A stretch of 42,488 bases of DNA from Planctomycetaceae bacterium (GTDB lineage: Bacteria; Planctomycetota; Planctomycetia; Planctomycetales; Planctomycetaceae), in contig JAGQPX010000010.1 in the NCBI GenBank assembly GCA_020426505.1, positions 1-42,488 on the forward strand. The letters run 5' to 3'. Positions 12,103 to 21,066 of the stretch are shown in pieces (the first letter of the stretch is position 1; the number at the start of each line of letters is the position of its first letter). Under the pieces are notes generated by a model. It was not told the DNA's origin and did not search any database. It saw only the letters and a program-made list of their open reading frames with translations. Position numbers and translations under genes: made by a program.

Positions 12103-12161
12103 GGTTGTTCCCTCCAGCGGCGTGACCACCCCGCCCTACGCTCCTCCACGGAGACCCGCCC

Positions 12162-13502
12162 ATGTTGTCCATCCTCGGAAATCGTTTGTCGATGTGTGAC
12201 AGACTTTCTCGCCGATCGTTTCTGCAGATCGGCGGACTGGCCATGGGTGGACTGTCGATGCCGCAGATTCTGCAAGCCGAGCAGGCAAGCGGGCTCAGTG
12301 CGAACAACAAGGGCATCATCATGATCTTCCTGCCTGGTGGACCACCCCATCAGGACATGTTTGATCTCAAGCCCGATGCCCCGCGCGAAATTCGGGGAGA
12401 GTTCAATCCCATCGCGACGAATGTTCCCGGCGTCGAGATCTGTGAGCTGTTCCCACGCATGGCCGCGATGGCAGACAAGTTGACATTCATTCGCTCCATC
12501 GTGGGTGCGACCGGATCGCACCATGCCTTCCAATGTTTGACAGGTCAGACCGATCGCAATCAGCCTCCCGGCGGCTGGCCCGCGATGGGGTCGGTGCTCT
12601 CCAAACTGTACGGGCCACGCGATGCGGCTGTGCCACCGTATGTTGGCTTGTCGCCGAAGTGCGGTCACAAGCCCTGGGGAGATAACGGTCAGCCCGGATA
12701 CCTCGGCGTCTCGCATGCCCCGTTCACGCCACATGGTGACGGCAAAGAGGACATGGTGCTTAACGGAGTCTCGCTCGATCGTCTCCAGGATCGCAAGTCT
12801 GTACTCGGCGCTCTTGATCGTTTCCGCAAGGACGCTGACGACTCGGGCATGATGGATGGCCTGGACACATTCAACCAACAGGCGTTCGGAATCCTTACTT
12901 CGAGCAAACTTGCTGATGCCCTTGATGTCGAGAAGGAAGACCCGGCGCTCATCGAGCGATACGGACGTGGTGAGGATAAACTTCAATCCGACGGCAGCAC
13001 ACGCTTGCTCACGAACTTCCTCATCTCGCGTCGGCTGATTGAAGCGGGCGTCCGCTGCGTTTCTCTGTCGTTCAGCCGCTGGGACTGGCACGGCGGCAAC
13101 TTCCGTCGCGCCCGGCAGGATTTCCCCATGCTCGATCAGGCAGTCACCGCATTGATCGAAGACCTCGAACACCGAGGCATGCTCGACGACATTCCGGTCG
13201 TCGTCTGGGGTGAGTTCGGCCGTACTCCGAAGATCAACGGGAATGCTGGTCGCGATCACTGGCCCCGCGTTTCTTGCGCGATGCTGGCCGGCGGAGGCAT
13301 GCGGCATGGTCAGGCAATCGGTGCGACGAACCGACTCGGAGAGTACGCCTCCGAACGTCCGGTCCACTTCCAGGAAGTCTTCGCCACGCTCTACAAGTCG
13401 CTGGGTATCGACATCGAATCGACAACGCTCCGCGACTTGCAAGGTCGACCGCAGTATCTTGTCGACCACAGCCAGTACCTGCCAATGCCAGAACTGGTCT
13501 GA
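12162..13502 (+). CDS. DUF1501 family protein with Tat signal
   Basis: A 446-residue protein exported by the twin-arginine route: [15 protein letters not shown] at residues 16-30 with the arginines at 17-18. The mature part starts with a strand and loop [17 protein letters not shown] (residues 52-68) and carries the DUF1501 signatures, including [10 protein letters not shown], a WDWHGGNF segment and [14 protein letters not shown] with GRDHWP. This resembles the alkaline-phosphatase/sulfatase fold, with Asp and His residues that could bind metal, but no activity is established. In planctomycetes such genes usually pair with a DUF1549/DUF1553 cytochrome partner; here there is none beside it, so it is a solitary copy. 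A GGAGA ribosome binding site lies 8 bases before ATG 12162. Confidence 0.92.
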   Translation: MLSILGNRLSMCDRLSRRSFLQIGGLAMGGLSMPQILQAEQASGLSANNKGIIMIFLPGGPPHQDMFDLKPDAPREIRGEFNPIATNVPGVEICELFPRMAAMADKLTFIRSIVGATGSHHAFQCLTGQTDRNQPPGGWPAMGSVLSKLYGPRDAAVPPYVGLSPKCGHKPWGDNGQPGYLGVSHAPFTPHGDGKEDMVLNGVSLDRLQDRKSVLGALDRFRKDADDSGMMDGLDTFNQQAFGILTSSKLADALDVEKEDPALIERYGRGEDKLQSDGSTRLLTNFLISRRLIEAGVRCVSLSFSRWDWHGGNFRRARQDFPMLDQAVTALIEDLEHRGMLDDIPVVVWGEFGRTPKINGNAGRDHWPRVSCAMLAGGGMRHGQAIGATNRLGEYASERPVHFQEVFATLYKSLGIDIESTTLRDLQGRPQYLVDHSQYLPMPELV

Positions 13503-13559
13503 CGCATCTCGCTTGACCACGCTGCGGTGGTGTTCAGTGGGCTTCCCTGCTTTGCGCGA

Positions 13560-14813
13560 CTATTCACTTCCGTCAAAGGAAGGCGTCGTCGGTCGAGGGC
13601 GACGGCGGCGATCGAGCGTTGGCAGCGGTTTTGTTGGTGTTCCGATCGGTGCATCATCCAGGACTTCGGCTCCGACGGGGACTGCGACCGGCGCGCCCGA
13701 CGAAGGATGACGCTCCAGCAGAGCGTTGCCGAGAATATGGGCGAACAACTGATGTCCCTCGGCAGAAAGTGCTCCCGACAGCGGGAGGAACAGTCGCGAC
13801 TGGTTTTCATGTGCGGCGAATTCTGTCGAAGCATCCAACAGGGGGATCTGCTCAAGGCTGGCTCGTTCGCCTAGGAGTCGCAGCACCTCGCTTGTGCCGG
13901 GACTCATGGAGGTGACCCCTTGAGTGGACGCGACTGAGTCGACGGTCTTTCGGGAAGGAACGACGGCGACGACAAACTCCGCTGAGATCTGTCTGCAGAG
14001 TTCTCTCAAGCCGGCGAGTGGTTCCCATGTTTGCTCGATCAGGACGGTCGGATGATCTGCAGAACTTCCGTTCAGGTCGTCCAGCGACTCGGCACTGTTG
14101 TCGTCGAAGGAGTCGGCAGCGAGTTGTTCCCCGAAATGGTCGCTGACAAGTTTGACCAGCATGAACTCGCGTTCGATGGCACTCACGAAATCATCGTCGT
14201 GAGAACTCGCGGACGGATTTGACACGGTGAGGATCTGTCCATCGTCGCTGAATTTGGCCAAAGGACGGCAGCGGCGGTCGTCAGCGACATCCGAGACATC
14301 ACAGCAGAGGATGACCAGGTCCGGCTGGAGCCCGATCAGGCGAGAACGGGACCATGCCAGGTTCAAGAGCGGGCAATGTCCGGGTTGCCCGGCATTGATC
14401 ACCTCGACGTCCGGTCCCAGTCCGGCCAGCATCCCGGTCAAGCTGCCGCAGAAACTCTCGGATTCGGGAATATCCGGGGCCAGTGTTGCCTCGTCACCCA
14501 AGCAGACAATTCTGTAGCGTCCGGGGGGTTTGGGAGTCGGGACCTCTGGCCCCCTCAGCCCGAGGGAATTCGTGGAGATCTCCACAGGGGCACCGATTTC
14601 AGAGGACCAGTAGGAGATCTGCTGATTGACTGGCAAATGCTGGAAGGTGATTGGGCAAGGGGAGCCCAACCTGGAGGCTTGTTGAGGAGCAAGACCACTG
14701 AATTCGTTGTGGAGGCGATTTGCCCGTAGGCCTACCTCGGCGACGCAAACTGCCGCGATTATCACAAGCACCGCGAGAACAACATGCTTGATGAATCGAA
14801 CAATCGGTCCCAT
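13560..14813 (-). CDS. Membrane-anchored SGNH-like protein, active site eroded
   Basis: A 417-residue protein with an N-terminal membrane segment (residues about 9-27) and an SGNH/GDSL-type body. TNSLGLRGPE (81-90) and YRIVCLGDEAT (100-110) match the start of planctomycete SGNH proteins, but the GDS nucleophile motif reads GDE, with Glu108 where serine should be. Block III normally has GxND; here it is CCDVSDVADD, so Asn is also gone. SAEGH at the C-terminus retains a histidine (His354) but not the usual Asp three residues before it. A proline/arginine tail follows. ATG 14813 is preferred because an AGGG element lies 9 bases upstream; 14834 and 14822 are alternatives. It is probably a non-catalytic binding protein, unless another residue serves. 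It converges with the DUF1501 gene. Confidence 0.75.
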   Translation of the reverse strand: MGPIVRFIKHVVLAVLVIIAAVCVAEVGLRANRLHNEFSGLAPQQASRLGSPCPITFQHLPVNQQISYWSSEIGAPVEISTNSLGLRGPEVPTPKPPGRYRIVCLGDEATLAPDIPESESFCGSLTGMLAGLGPDVEVINAGQPGHCPLLNLAWSRSRLIGLQPDLVILCCDVSDVADDRRCRPLAKFSDDGQILTVSNPSASSHDDDFVSAIEREFMLVKLVSDHFGEQLAADSFDDNSAESLDDLNGSSADHPTVLIEQTWEPLAGLRELCRQISAEFVVAVVPSRKTVDSVASTQGVTSMSPGTSEVLRLLGERASLEQIPLLDASTEFAAHENQSRLFLPLSGALSAEGHQLFAHILGNALLERHPSSGAPVAVPVGAEVLDDAPIGTPTKPLPTLDRRRRPRPTTPSFDGSE

Positions 14814-15684
14814 TGCGGACATCCCTGTCTGCATTGTAATTGCATCACGGAGTGCATCGACTTCTTCGATGATCCCCCCCCAATACCAGCAGATTGTACC
14901 GAAAGTCTGATACTTCAACAATGCGAGATCAGGCACGCGATGGCACTGAGAACAGGATATTGGCGGACAAGACAAGGTGATTCGTGTCTGAAGGAGCTTC
15001 AATTCATCTCTCGATCGAACATTGCAATTGAATCCTCGTCGAAGACTTCAGAGGGGCAAATGCCTTCGGCGATTCAGTCAACGCGGCGCAGCGATATGCA
15101 TCAACGCTGCCTCGGGATGCGTGCCGCCTGATTCTGCTGCATCAAAACAACTCGCCGTCAGTCTCGGTTTTGGGAATGCCCGCGGTCGGTTGGCGCCTCT
15201 GTTCGATTCAGAATGATACGGAACTGACGGTTTCAAGGCGCAGTCTAAGATCGCCAAGAGGGAGCAATCTGGTGTCGAGACCTCTGAGTGGGTGTTCAGT
15301 CATATTATTCGCGAACTAGGTGGCTGTGATTGTGTATTGGACGTCAGAATCTCCAGAATGAGACTCTCCGTGTGCCGTCATTGAGAGCGGATTGCCTAGG
15401 AAATGATCCGAGTTGTCTAATGACGGTGCATATTCGCACATCAGCGAGTTGCCGTTATTGAAGGTGGCAATTCTGGATTGTTTGATCTGACAGGATTGCC
15501 TGGGCGAACTGCCATCCAAAACATATCAAAATAATTCGATCCACTTGAGAGTGGCCTGCGAATCGGCTAGTCTTGCTTATGTGGTCGCGTTAGTTTCATA
15601 GTACTGAACGACAAAGGGGGGCGTTTTCCTCGTTGCGATCAAGTGGGGCCGTACAGTCAAATTGAAGGATAAGTGAGGTTTGTA
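14814..15684. other. Long gene-free stretch
   Basis: About 870 bases with no reading frame that looks coding. The only open frames are short (about 60-115 codons) with no recognisable pattern and poor starts. Base composition from about 15290 on looks richer in A and T than the flanking genes. CCGTCATT (about 15375-15382) and AATGACGG (about 15419-15426) form a widely spaced inverted repeat. No tRNA-like cloverleaf or known RNA is seen. The downstream end contains the likely promoter of the 15685 gene. It may be a decayed gene or a regulatory region. Confidence 0.5.
15545..15573 (+). promoter_or_regulatory. Possible promoter of the winged-helix protein gene
   Basis: TTGAGA (15545-15550, five of six matches to the -35 consensus) is followed after 17 bases by TAGTCT (15568-15573), a weak -10 box. 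It would give a leader of about 105 bases before ATG 15685. Confidence 0.35.
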
Positions 15685-16089
15685 ATGGCAAAAGCAGTGA
15701 GTCAAATGTCCGTCGCCGAGTTAGAAAAGGCGTTGTCGGCGAAGCGAGAGAAAGTCGACGCCTTGTTGACGGAACGAGATCAGATCCTCCGGGAACTCGA
15801 TAAAGTCGAAGGTAAGATTCGGGACCTGGGAGGGAACCTGTCGGGGCGTCGAGCGCAAGGTCGACGCGGCCCTCGGGCGAAGAACGAGAAGCCTTTATGG
15901 GGCTATGTTGAGGACATCCTCGGTCGCTCGAAGCGGGGCGTGACGATTGAGGAACTTGAGAAGAAGGTTCTTGCGTCCGGCTACAAAACAAATAGCAACA
16001 ATTTCCGCAACGTGATCTATCAGTGCCTCTACCATGCAGAGCAAGTCTCCCATGACAGCTCGACCGGGCGTTATGTGCTCGAGGGTTGA
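15685..16089 (+). CDS. Coiled-coil plus winged-helix small basic protein
   Basis: A 134-residue protein. ATG 15685 is preferred over GTG 15673 because GTGAGG lies 5-6 bases upstream. Residues 9-50 form a strongly charged heptad-like helix (LEKALSAKREKVDALLTER), suggesting a coiled-coil dimer. Residues 54-70 are a basic linker (GRRAQGRRGPRAK) of the AT-hook or histone-tail kind. Residues 72-134 resemble the HARE-HTH/HB1 type winged helix, with GVTIEELEKKVLASGY followed by TNSNNFRNVIYQCLY and a GRYVLEG wing. Similar domains are frequent in planctomycete proteins. A DNA-binding, possibly nucleoid-associated or regulatory, role is inferred; no target is known. It is a single-gene unit, with its own candidate promoter and a terminator 62 bases after the stop. 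Confidence 0.75.
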   Translation: MAKAVSQMSVAELEKALSAKREKVDALLTERDQILRELDKVEGKIRDLGGNLSGRRAQGRRGPRAKNEKPLWGYVEDILGRSKRGVTIEELEKKVLASGYKTNSNNFRNVIYQCLYHAEQVSHDSSTGRYVLEG

Positions 16090-16151
16090 AGCGTGAATCG
16101 GAACTGATGGTCCGGAGAGCCCACATCATTCTGTGGGATTTGTATTCGCCA

Positions 16152-16181
16152 GTCGGCAGTGAAACCACTGCCGGCTTTTTC
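16152..16181 (+). terminator. Intrinsic terminator after the winged-helix gene
   Basis: GTCGGCAGTG (16152-16161) pairs with CACTGCCGGC (16166-16175), a 10-bp stem with one G-U pair and an AAAC loop, followed at once by five T residues. It isolates the winged-helix gene from the M20 peptidase gene that starts at 16211. Confidence 0.85.
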
Positions 16182-16210
16182 TTTGTTCATCAGCCAAATC
16201 GAGGAGTGAG

Positions 16211-17398
16211 ATGGCCATTGAAACCGAGGTTCCCAAGTTTGATGAACGTGACGCCATCCGTCTTGTGACAAACCTGTTGGGCGTTCCCGGTCGCAGTTGC
16301 GAAGAGCAGGCGATCGCGGATTTAGTCGTTGATCGCCTAAGACGGGCTGGTGTTTCAGATCGCTCGATCAGTTTTGATCGGGCCCATCACAAGAGTCGAC
16401 GTGGCGGAGAGGTCGGAAATCTCATTGTGAAGATTCCGGGGACGAAACGCGGCCCACGGCGGTTACTGATGGCGCATCTGGATACGGTGCCACTCTGTGT
16501 GGGGGCGCAGCCGGTTATTCGAGGGGGCGAGATCGTCTCCAAGGATCCCACCACGGCGTTGGGGGGTGATAATCGAGCGGGGTGCGCAGTCATTTTGAAC
16601 GCCTTACAGACCTTGTTGCGGTCAAACGTTCCCTATCCTCCATTGACGTTCGTCTGGACTGTGCAGGAAGAACTTGGGCTGCTGGGGGCAAGACACCTTT
16701 CTGCAAGCAAGCTGGGCAAGCCGCAGCTTTGTTTCAACTGGGATGGAGGGGCTCCCAACGCGGCGGTCATCGGCGCGACGGGAGACGATCACATCGACAT
16801 TGAGATTCACGGTCTGGCGAGTCATGCCGGGGCTCATCCCGAGGACGGCGTCAGTGCCTCGGCGATCGCGGGGTTGGCGATTGCTGACCTGCAGAAGAAC
16901 GGCTGGCACGGGAAGGTTGTGAAGGGGAAACAGCAAGGGACCAGCAACATCGGCTCCATTCGCGGCGGTGAGGCGACGAACGTCGTCACTGATCGTTTGA
17001 CACTCACAGCTGAGGTCCGAAGTCATCAGGCTCCGTTCCGCAGGAAGATCATCAAGGCGTATGAGCAGGCGTTTCAACATGCGGCCAGGAGCGTCACCAA
17101 TGCCCAGGGAGAGTGTGGTCATGTTGAGTTCTCGACCTACGACAAGTACGAGTCGTTTCGAATTCCCAAGAGTAACCTTTCTGTGCAGGCAGCGATCGCG
17201 GCCATTGAGGCGGAGGGACTCCCGTCGCTGACACGCATCATCGACGGCGGACTCGACGCTAACTGGTTGACGGCTCACGGTTTCCCGACGGTCACGCTCG
17301 GGTGTGGACAGGCGGGAATTCACACCGTCAACGAGTCGCTGAACATCGCAGAATATCTGACCGCCTGCCGGATTGCCCTCCGCCTCGCGACGGGGTGA
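16211..17398 (+). CDS. M20 family metallopeptidase (PepT-like)
   Basis: A 395-residue cytosolic zinc peptidase of family M20, closest in layout to tripeptidase T. Metal and catalytic residues visible: His89 and Asp91 in AHLDTVP, Asp120 in GGDNRAG (bridging), the Glu pair 153-154 in VQEELGLLG, Asp179 in NWDGG, and the C-terminal His in GIHTVNE. The middle third is the dimerisation lid (GLASHAGAHPEDGVSAS). A GAGGAG ribosome binding site lies 4 bases before ATG 16211. No signal peptide is present. It cleaves short peptides or related amide bonds; the exact substrate cannot be read from the sequence. The gene is separated from its upstream neighbour by a terminator, so it has its own promoter. 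Confidence 0.9.
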   Translation: MAIETEVPKFDERDAIRLVTNLLGVPGRSCEEQAIADLVVDRLRRAGVSDRSISFDRAHHKSRRGGEVGNLIVKIPGTKRGPRRLLMAHLDTVPLCVGAQPVIRGGEIVSKDPTTALGGDNRAGCAVILNALQTLLRSNVPYPPLTFVWTVQEELGLLGARHLSASKLGKPQLCFNWDGGAPNAAVIGATGDDHIDIEIHGLASHAGAHPEDGVSASAIAGLAIADLQKNGWHGKVVKGKQQGTSNIGSIRGGEATNVVTDRLTLTAEVRSHQAPFRRKIIKAYEQAFQHAARSVTNAQGECGHVEFSTYDKYESFRIPKSNLSVQAAIAAIEAEGLPSLTRIIDGGLDANWLTAHGFPTVTLGCGQAGIHTVNESLNIAEYLTACRIALRLATG

Positions 17399-17465
17399 CG
17401 ACGGGACGTCAGAGTGCGGGCTGTTTCAGGGCCAAGACTGTTTCAATCAGGTGTGGTATCTCGAC

Positions 17466-17548
17466 AGGAGGGCGAGGCTCCTGCCAAGCTGCAATGACCA
17501 TTCATCGTTCAACTGACTGCGCGGCTCAGCAGGAGCTTCGCCCTCCCA
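17466..17548. repeat. Palindromic intergenic repeat, family B
   Basis: GGAGGGCGAGGCTCCTGCC (17467-17485) reappears as an imperfect reverse complement at 17526-17546 (reading GGAGGGCGAAGCTCCTGC on the other strand), with a 40-base spacer. Each arm is itself partly self-complementary around GAGGCTC. This arm sequence resembles short repeats I know from planctomycete genomes, though I cannot check copy number. It sits between the M20 peptidase stop (17398) and the oxidoreductase start (17696). A mobile REP-like unit is the most likely explanation. Confidence 0.75.
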
Positions 17549-17695
17549 ATCCATTCCCACTTGTTGAAGTCGTTCGACCGGCCAACGGAGTCCTTTCGCA
17601 TTTCGGGCGGTCGCGTTTCATGGTAGCATGATGCTGGGAATGTTCCGGGCAGCATTCCTGTCGAATTTGGTTGAGGTAGTTTGCGTGAGAGACAG

Positions 17696-19003
17696 ATGAA
17701 GACAGACGATTTTCTCAACGCCGAGATGAATCGACGCCGGTTTCTCGGTGAAGGAGCGCGGAACGCCGCTGGTGTTGCGGCGGGGGTCGTGGGTCTGCAG
17801 TCGCCCGTTCGGGCAGCCTCGTCCAGCGATCAATTGCGTGTCGGGGTGATCGGCGTGCGGTCTCAGGGCAAGCGGTTGGCGGTCGAGAGCACAAGGTTGC
17901 CGGGCGTCGAAGTGGTTTCTCTTTGCGATGTGGACAAGTCGATTCTTGATCGCGCGGTCGGTGAAGTGCAACAGCGGCAGCGGAGCCGAGTCGCGCGGAC
18001 GAGCGACTTTCGGCAGATGCTCGACGACCCGCGAATTGACGCCGTCATCATCGCCACCCCCGATCACTGGCATGCGTTAATGATGGTGATGGCCTGCGGA
18101 GCGGGAAAGGATGTTTACGTCGAGAAGCCGATCGCACAGACCATTCACGAGGGCAAGGTCATGCTCGCTGCGGCTGCGAAGCACGGACGGATCGTGCAGT
18201 GCGGTTTGCAGCAACGTAGCGGTGATCATTTTCAATCGGCAGTCGCTGTCGTCCAATCGGGCCAACTGGGGACTGTGAATCTGGCCCGTGCATGGTCCGT
18301 TCAGTCGCGGACGTCGCCCCCCTCCCCCAGAGAAACGCCGGTCCCGGAGGGGGTTGACTATGATCTCTGGCAGGGACCGGCGGTCGCTCGGCCGTTTGAT
18401 GAGCGCCGTTTCCATCATTACTGGCGGTCGACTTGGGAGTACGGCACGGGTGAACTCGGCGACTGGGGCGTGCATCTGTTGGACATCGCCCGGTGGGGAC
18501 TCGACCTCGAACTGCCGACCCGCGTCTCCGCGACCGGTGGACCGTCGTCGCAAGTTGGAGGGAATCGCCCTCCGGAGACGTTGAGCGTTCAGTACACTTA
18601 CCCGCAGGCGACGATTGTCTGGGAACATCGGCTCCGGTCTCGGCATGGCATCGAAGGACGTCCGACGGGCGTGGCGTTCTACGGCGACAAGGGGACGCTG
18701 GTTGTGGATCGCAGCGGATGGAAGGTGTATGACCAAAGCGAATCGCTGACCGCGGATGCGAGTGAACTACGACGGGCTCACCTTCAGGACTTCTACGATT
18801 CGATTCGGACTCGCAGGACGCCGTCGTGTGACCTGCGGACCGGTCACGTGAGTAGTGCTCTGGCCCATCTGGGGAACATCTCCTATCGATTGGGACGCGA
18901 AGTCCGGTTCGACCCGCAGGCGGAAGACTTCGGTATCGATGCCGAGGCAAACGCACTGCTTCTGCGTGAGTATCGTGCCCCCTGGGAGTTGCCGACGGTC
19001 TGA
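17696..19003 (+). CDS. Gfo/Idh/MocA family oxidoreductase with Tat signal
   Basis: A 435-residue NAD(P)-dependent sugar or inositol oxidoreductase. Residues 12-40 form a twin-arginine signal (NRRRFLGEGARNAAG, then an Ala/Val-rich segment ending VRAAS), so the enzyme is exported already folded with its cofactor. The Rossmann motif is LRVGVIGVRSQGKR (47-60), where the third glycine of the usual motif is displaced. The catalytic EKP motif is at 143-145 (DVYVEKPIAQT), and GDWGVHLLDIARW holds the distal Asp/His pair. ATG 17696 is used; a TTG at 17681 is possible. Planctomycetes carry many such paralogues, thought to act on unusual sugars; the substrate here is unknown. The next gene follows after 52 bases. 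Confidence 0.9.
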   Translation: MKTDDFLNAEMNRRRFLGEGARNAAGVAAGVVGLQSPVRAASSSDQLRVGVIGVRSQGKRLAVESTRLPGVEVVSLCDVDKSILDRAVGEVQQRQRSRVARTSDFRQMLDDPRIDAVIIATPDHWHALMMVMACGAGKDVYVEKPIAQTIHEGKVMLAAAAKHGRIVQCGLQQRSGDHFQSAVAVVQSGQLGTVNLARAWSVQSRTSPPSPRETPVPEGVDYDLWQGPAVARPFDERRFHHYWRSTWEYGTGELGDWGVHLLDIARWGLDLELPTRVSATGGPSSQVGGNRPPETLSVQYTYPQATIVWEHRLRSRHGIEGRPTGVAFYGDKGTLVVDRSGWKVYDQSESLTADASELRRAHLQDFYDSIRTRRTPSCDLRTGHVSSALAHLGNISYRLGREVRFDPQAEDFGIDAEANALLLREYRAPWELPTV

Positions 19004-19055
19004 GGACCATGACCCGTTGAGCGACATGTGAAGGATCAAGTTGGCAGGAGGCCGA

Positions 19056-20684
19056 ATGTACGATGCGGTGTTGATCGGGGCCGGGCATAATGCGCTCGTG
19101 TGTGCTCACGACCTGGCGGCGGCCGGTTGGAAAGTGCTCGTGGTCGAACGGCGTCCATTCGTCGGCGGATGCTGTGTCACCGAGGAACTCTGGCCGGGGT
19201 ATCGCATTAACCCGGCGGCGTATGTCGTCAGCTTGTTGCTGCCTGAGATCGAACGGGACATGCGACTTGCGGACTACGGGTACGAGGTGCTGGCGCGAAA
19301 CCCGTCGTCGTTCACCCCGCTGGAGGATGGCCGCTATCTGTTCCTTGGTCCCGATCAGGAGTTGACTCGCAACGAGATCGCCAAGTTTTCCCAGAAGGAT
19401 GCCGAGGCGTATCCGCGATACGAAGAGTTTCTGACTCGCGTCGCTGAGAAACTGGAGCCTGTGCTCTCACTCGCCCCGCCCGATCTGCTCCCGCTTCCCT
19501 CATCATGGCGGCAGCGATCATTGAGCAACAAGCTGCAGAACGCGAGGCGGGGTTGGGACCTTTACCGGGCCTTTCAGGAATTAGGCGAGGAACTCCCGGA
19601 GGCGATCGAGTTGTTGACCGGTTCCGCGACCGCCCTGTTGGATCGCTGGTTCGAGTCGGATGAACTCAAGGGGACGCTCGCCACGGATGCGATCATTGGC
19701 ACGTTTCAACCTCCTTCGTCTCCTGGAACGGCTTACGTGTTGTTGCACCATGTGATGGGTTCATCCGGTGGAGCGCGTGGCGTTTGGGGGTACGTCAAGG
19801 GGGGGATGGGACGTTTGAGTGAGGCAATGGCCGGGTCCGCCCGCAATCGCGGAGCCGAAATACGCACCGACTGCGGCGTGGAGACGATCCTGGTGAAGGA
19901 TGGCCATGCGTCCGGGGTGCGACTCTCAGGCGGCGAAGAGATCGCGGCCCGCGTGGTGATCTCGGGAGTCGATCCGCATCTGACGTTCGAGCAATTCCTG
20001 AACGCAGAGGCACTTCCCGAAGCGTTTCGCAAAGCGGTCAGTCGGATTGACTATGCCAGTGCCAGCATGAAGATCAACATGGCCGTGAGTGAACTCCCAA
20101 ACTTCACCTGTCTGCCCGGTAATGACGAGCCCGGGCCGCAGCACCGTGGGACGATTCACATCGGTTCGAGTCCCGAGTATGTCGAGCGGGCATACGATGA
20201 CGCCAAGTACGGCGAGCCGTCGATGCATCCCGTTGTCGAGATGACCATCCCATCCTCGGTCGATCCCTCGCTCGCACCAGCGGGGCATCACATCCTGTCC
20301 TGCTTTGTCCAGTACGCACCTTATCAATTGGCATCCGGCAGTTGGGACGAATGCAAGGAGGTGTTCGCTGACCGATGCCTGGAGGAGATCGCGAAGTTTG
20401 CACCGAATGTGCCTGACTCGGTCCTGCATCGACAGGTGGTCTCACCTGTCGATCTTGAACGGACGTTCGGGTTGACGGGCGGCAACATCTTTCAGGGAGC
20501 GATGCCATTACATCAACTGTTCAGCATGCGACCCGTGCCGGGATGGAGCGATTACCGGACCCCGCTCTCCGGACTCTATCTCTGCGGGGCAGCAACACAT
20601 CCGGGGGGAGGCGTGATGGGAGCGTGCGGACGGAACGCCTCTCGCGAGATTCTCCGCGATGGGCTCCCCAGAAATCGAACGTAG
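19056..20684 (+). CDS. FAD-dependent oxidoreductase, PYROXD2/phytoene desaturase-like
   Basis: A 542-residue flavoprotein. ATG 19056 has AGGAGG 4 bases upstream and gives the family start MYDAVLIGAGHNALV; TTG 19041 is the alternative. The dinucleotide-binding motif is GAGHNAL (residues 8-14) with the acidic residue at the end of strand 2 (LVVER). VGGCCVTEELWPGYRINPAA (36-55) and the C-terminal LYLCGAATHPGGGVMGACG are hallmarks of the PYROXD2/CrtI-related group. These enzymes desaturate or isomerise hydrophobic substrates; the vertebrate PYROXD2 is mitochondrial and its substrate is unsettled. No carotenoid genes are nearby, so calling it a phytoene desaturase would go too far. Probably in one transcript with the preceding oxidoreductase. 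Confidence 0.88.
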   Translation: MYDAVLIGAGHNALVCAHDLAAAGWKVLVVERRPFVGGCCVTEELWPGYRINPAAYVVSLLLPEIERDMRLADYGYEVLARNPSSFTPLEDGRYLFLGPDQELTRNEIAKFSQKDAEAYPRYEEFLTRVAEKLEPVLSLAPPDLLPLPSSWRQRSLSNKLQNARRGWDLYRAFQELGEELPEAIELLTGSATALLDRWFESDELKGTLATDAIIGTFQPPSSPGTAYVLLHHVMGSSGGARGVWGYVKGGMGRLSEAMAGSARNRGAEIRTDCGVETILVKDGHASGVRLSGGEEIAARVVISGVDPHLTFEQFLNAEALPEAFRKAVSRIDYASASMKINMAVSELPNFTCLPGNDEPGPQHRGTIHIGSSPEYVERAYDDAKYGEPSMHPVVEMTIPSSVDPSLAPAGHHILSCFVQYAPYQLASGSWDECKEVFADRCLEEIAKFAPNVPDSVLHRQVVSPVDLERTFGLTGGNIFQGAMPLHQLFSMRPVPGWSDYRTPLSGLYLCGAATHPGGGVMGACGRNASREILRDGLPRNRT

Positions 20685-20743
20685 CCGCCGGGCGCTCCTG
20701 CGGGGTACAATGGAGAAGACCCACCTCATCGAGGACTCGATCC

Positions 20744-21028
20744 GTGAACAATCTCCCTGATCTTGAACTGCTGGAGTCGACGCACACTTTTCCGGGGAAC
20801 TACACCTTCAAGGTCATCGGAGCTGCGGACGACAACTTCATCGGTCGCGTGGTTGCAGCTGTCCGGAGTGAGTTGGAAGAGTCCGTCGAACCCTCGTTTT
20901 CGTTTCGCAAGACGTCGGGGGAACGACACGTCTGTGTGACGATCGAACCACCCGTGGAGAACGGCGAACACGTCCTCGCAATCTACCAGAGCCTGCAACA
21001 GGTTGAAGGACTGGTGATGCTGCTTTGA
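20744..21028 (+). CDS. DUF493 (YbeD-like) small protein
   Basis: A 94-residue protein beginning at GTG 20744, with GAGG 9 bases upstream. An open frame extends 67 codons further up but overlaps the preceding gene and has no family match. The pattern YTFKVIGAADDNFIGRVV, a central basic strand (FSFRKTSGERHVCVTIEP) and QSLQQVEGLVMLL agree with the DUF493/YbeD family, an ACT-like alpha/beta fold with possible regulatory roles. The function is unknown. It lies 59 bases after the PYROXD2-like gene and is followed by family A repeat copy 2. Confidence 0.8.
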   Translation: MNNLPDLELLESTHTFPGNYTFKVIGAADDNFIGRVVAAVRSELEESVEPSFSFRKTSGERHVCVTIEPPVENGEHVLAIYQSLQQVEGLVMLL

Positions 21029-21066
21029 TCAGTGATGGTCAGAGAGCGTGCGCGGAACCCCAGAGA

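Noticed and set aside
11375..13520. Long minus-strand frames (315 and 537 codons) opposite tdk and the DUF1501 gene
   Set aside because: Both sense genes have complete motifs; the antisense frames have none.
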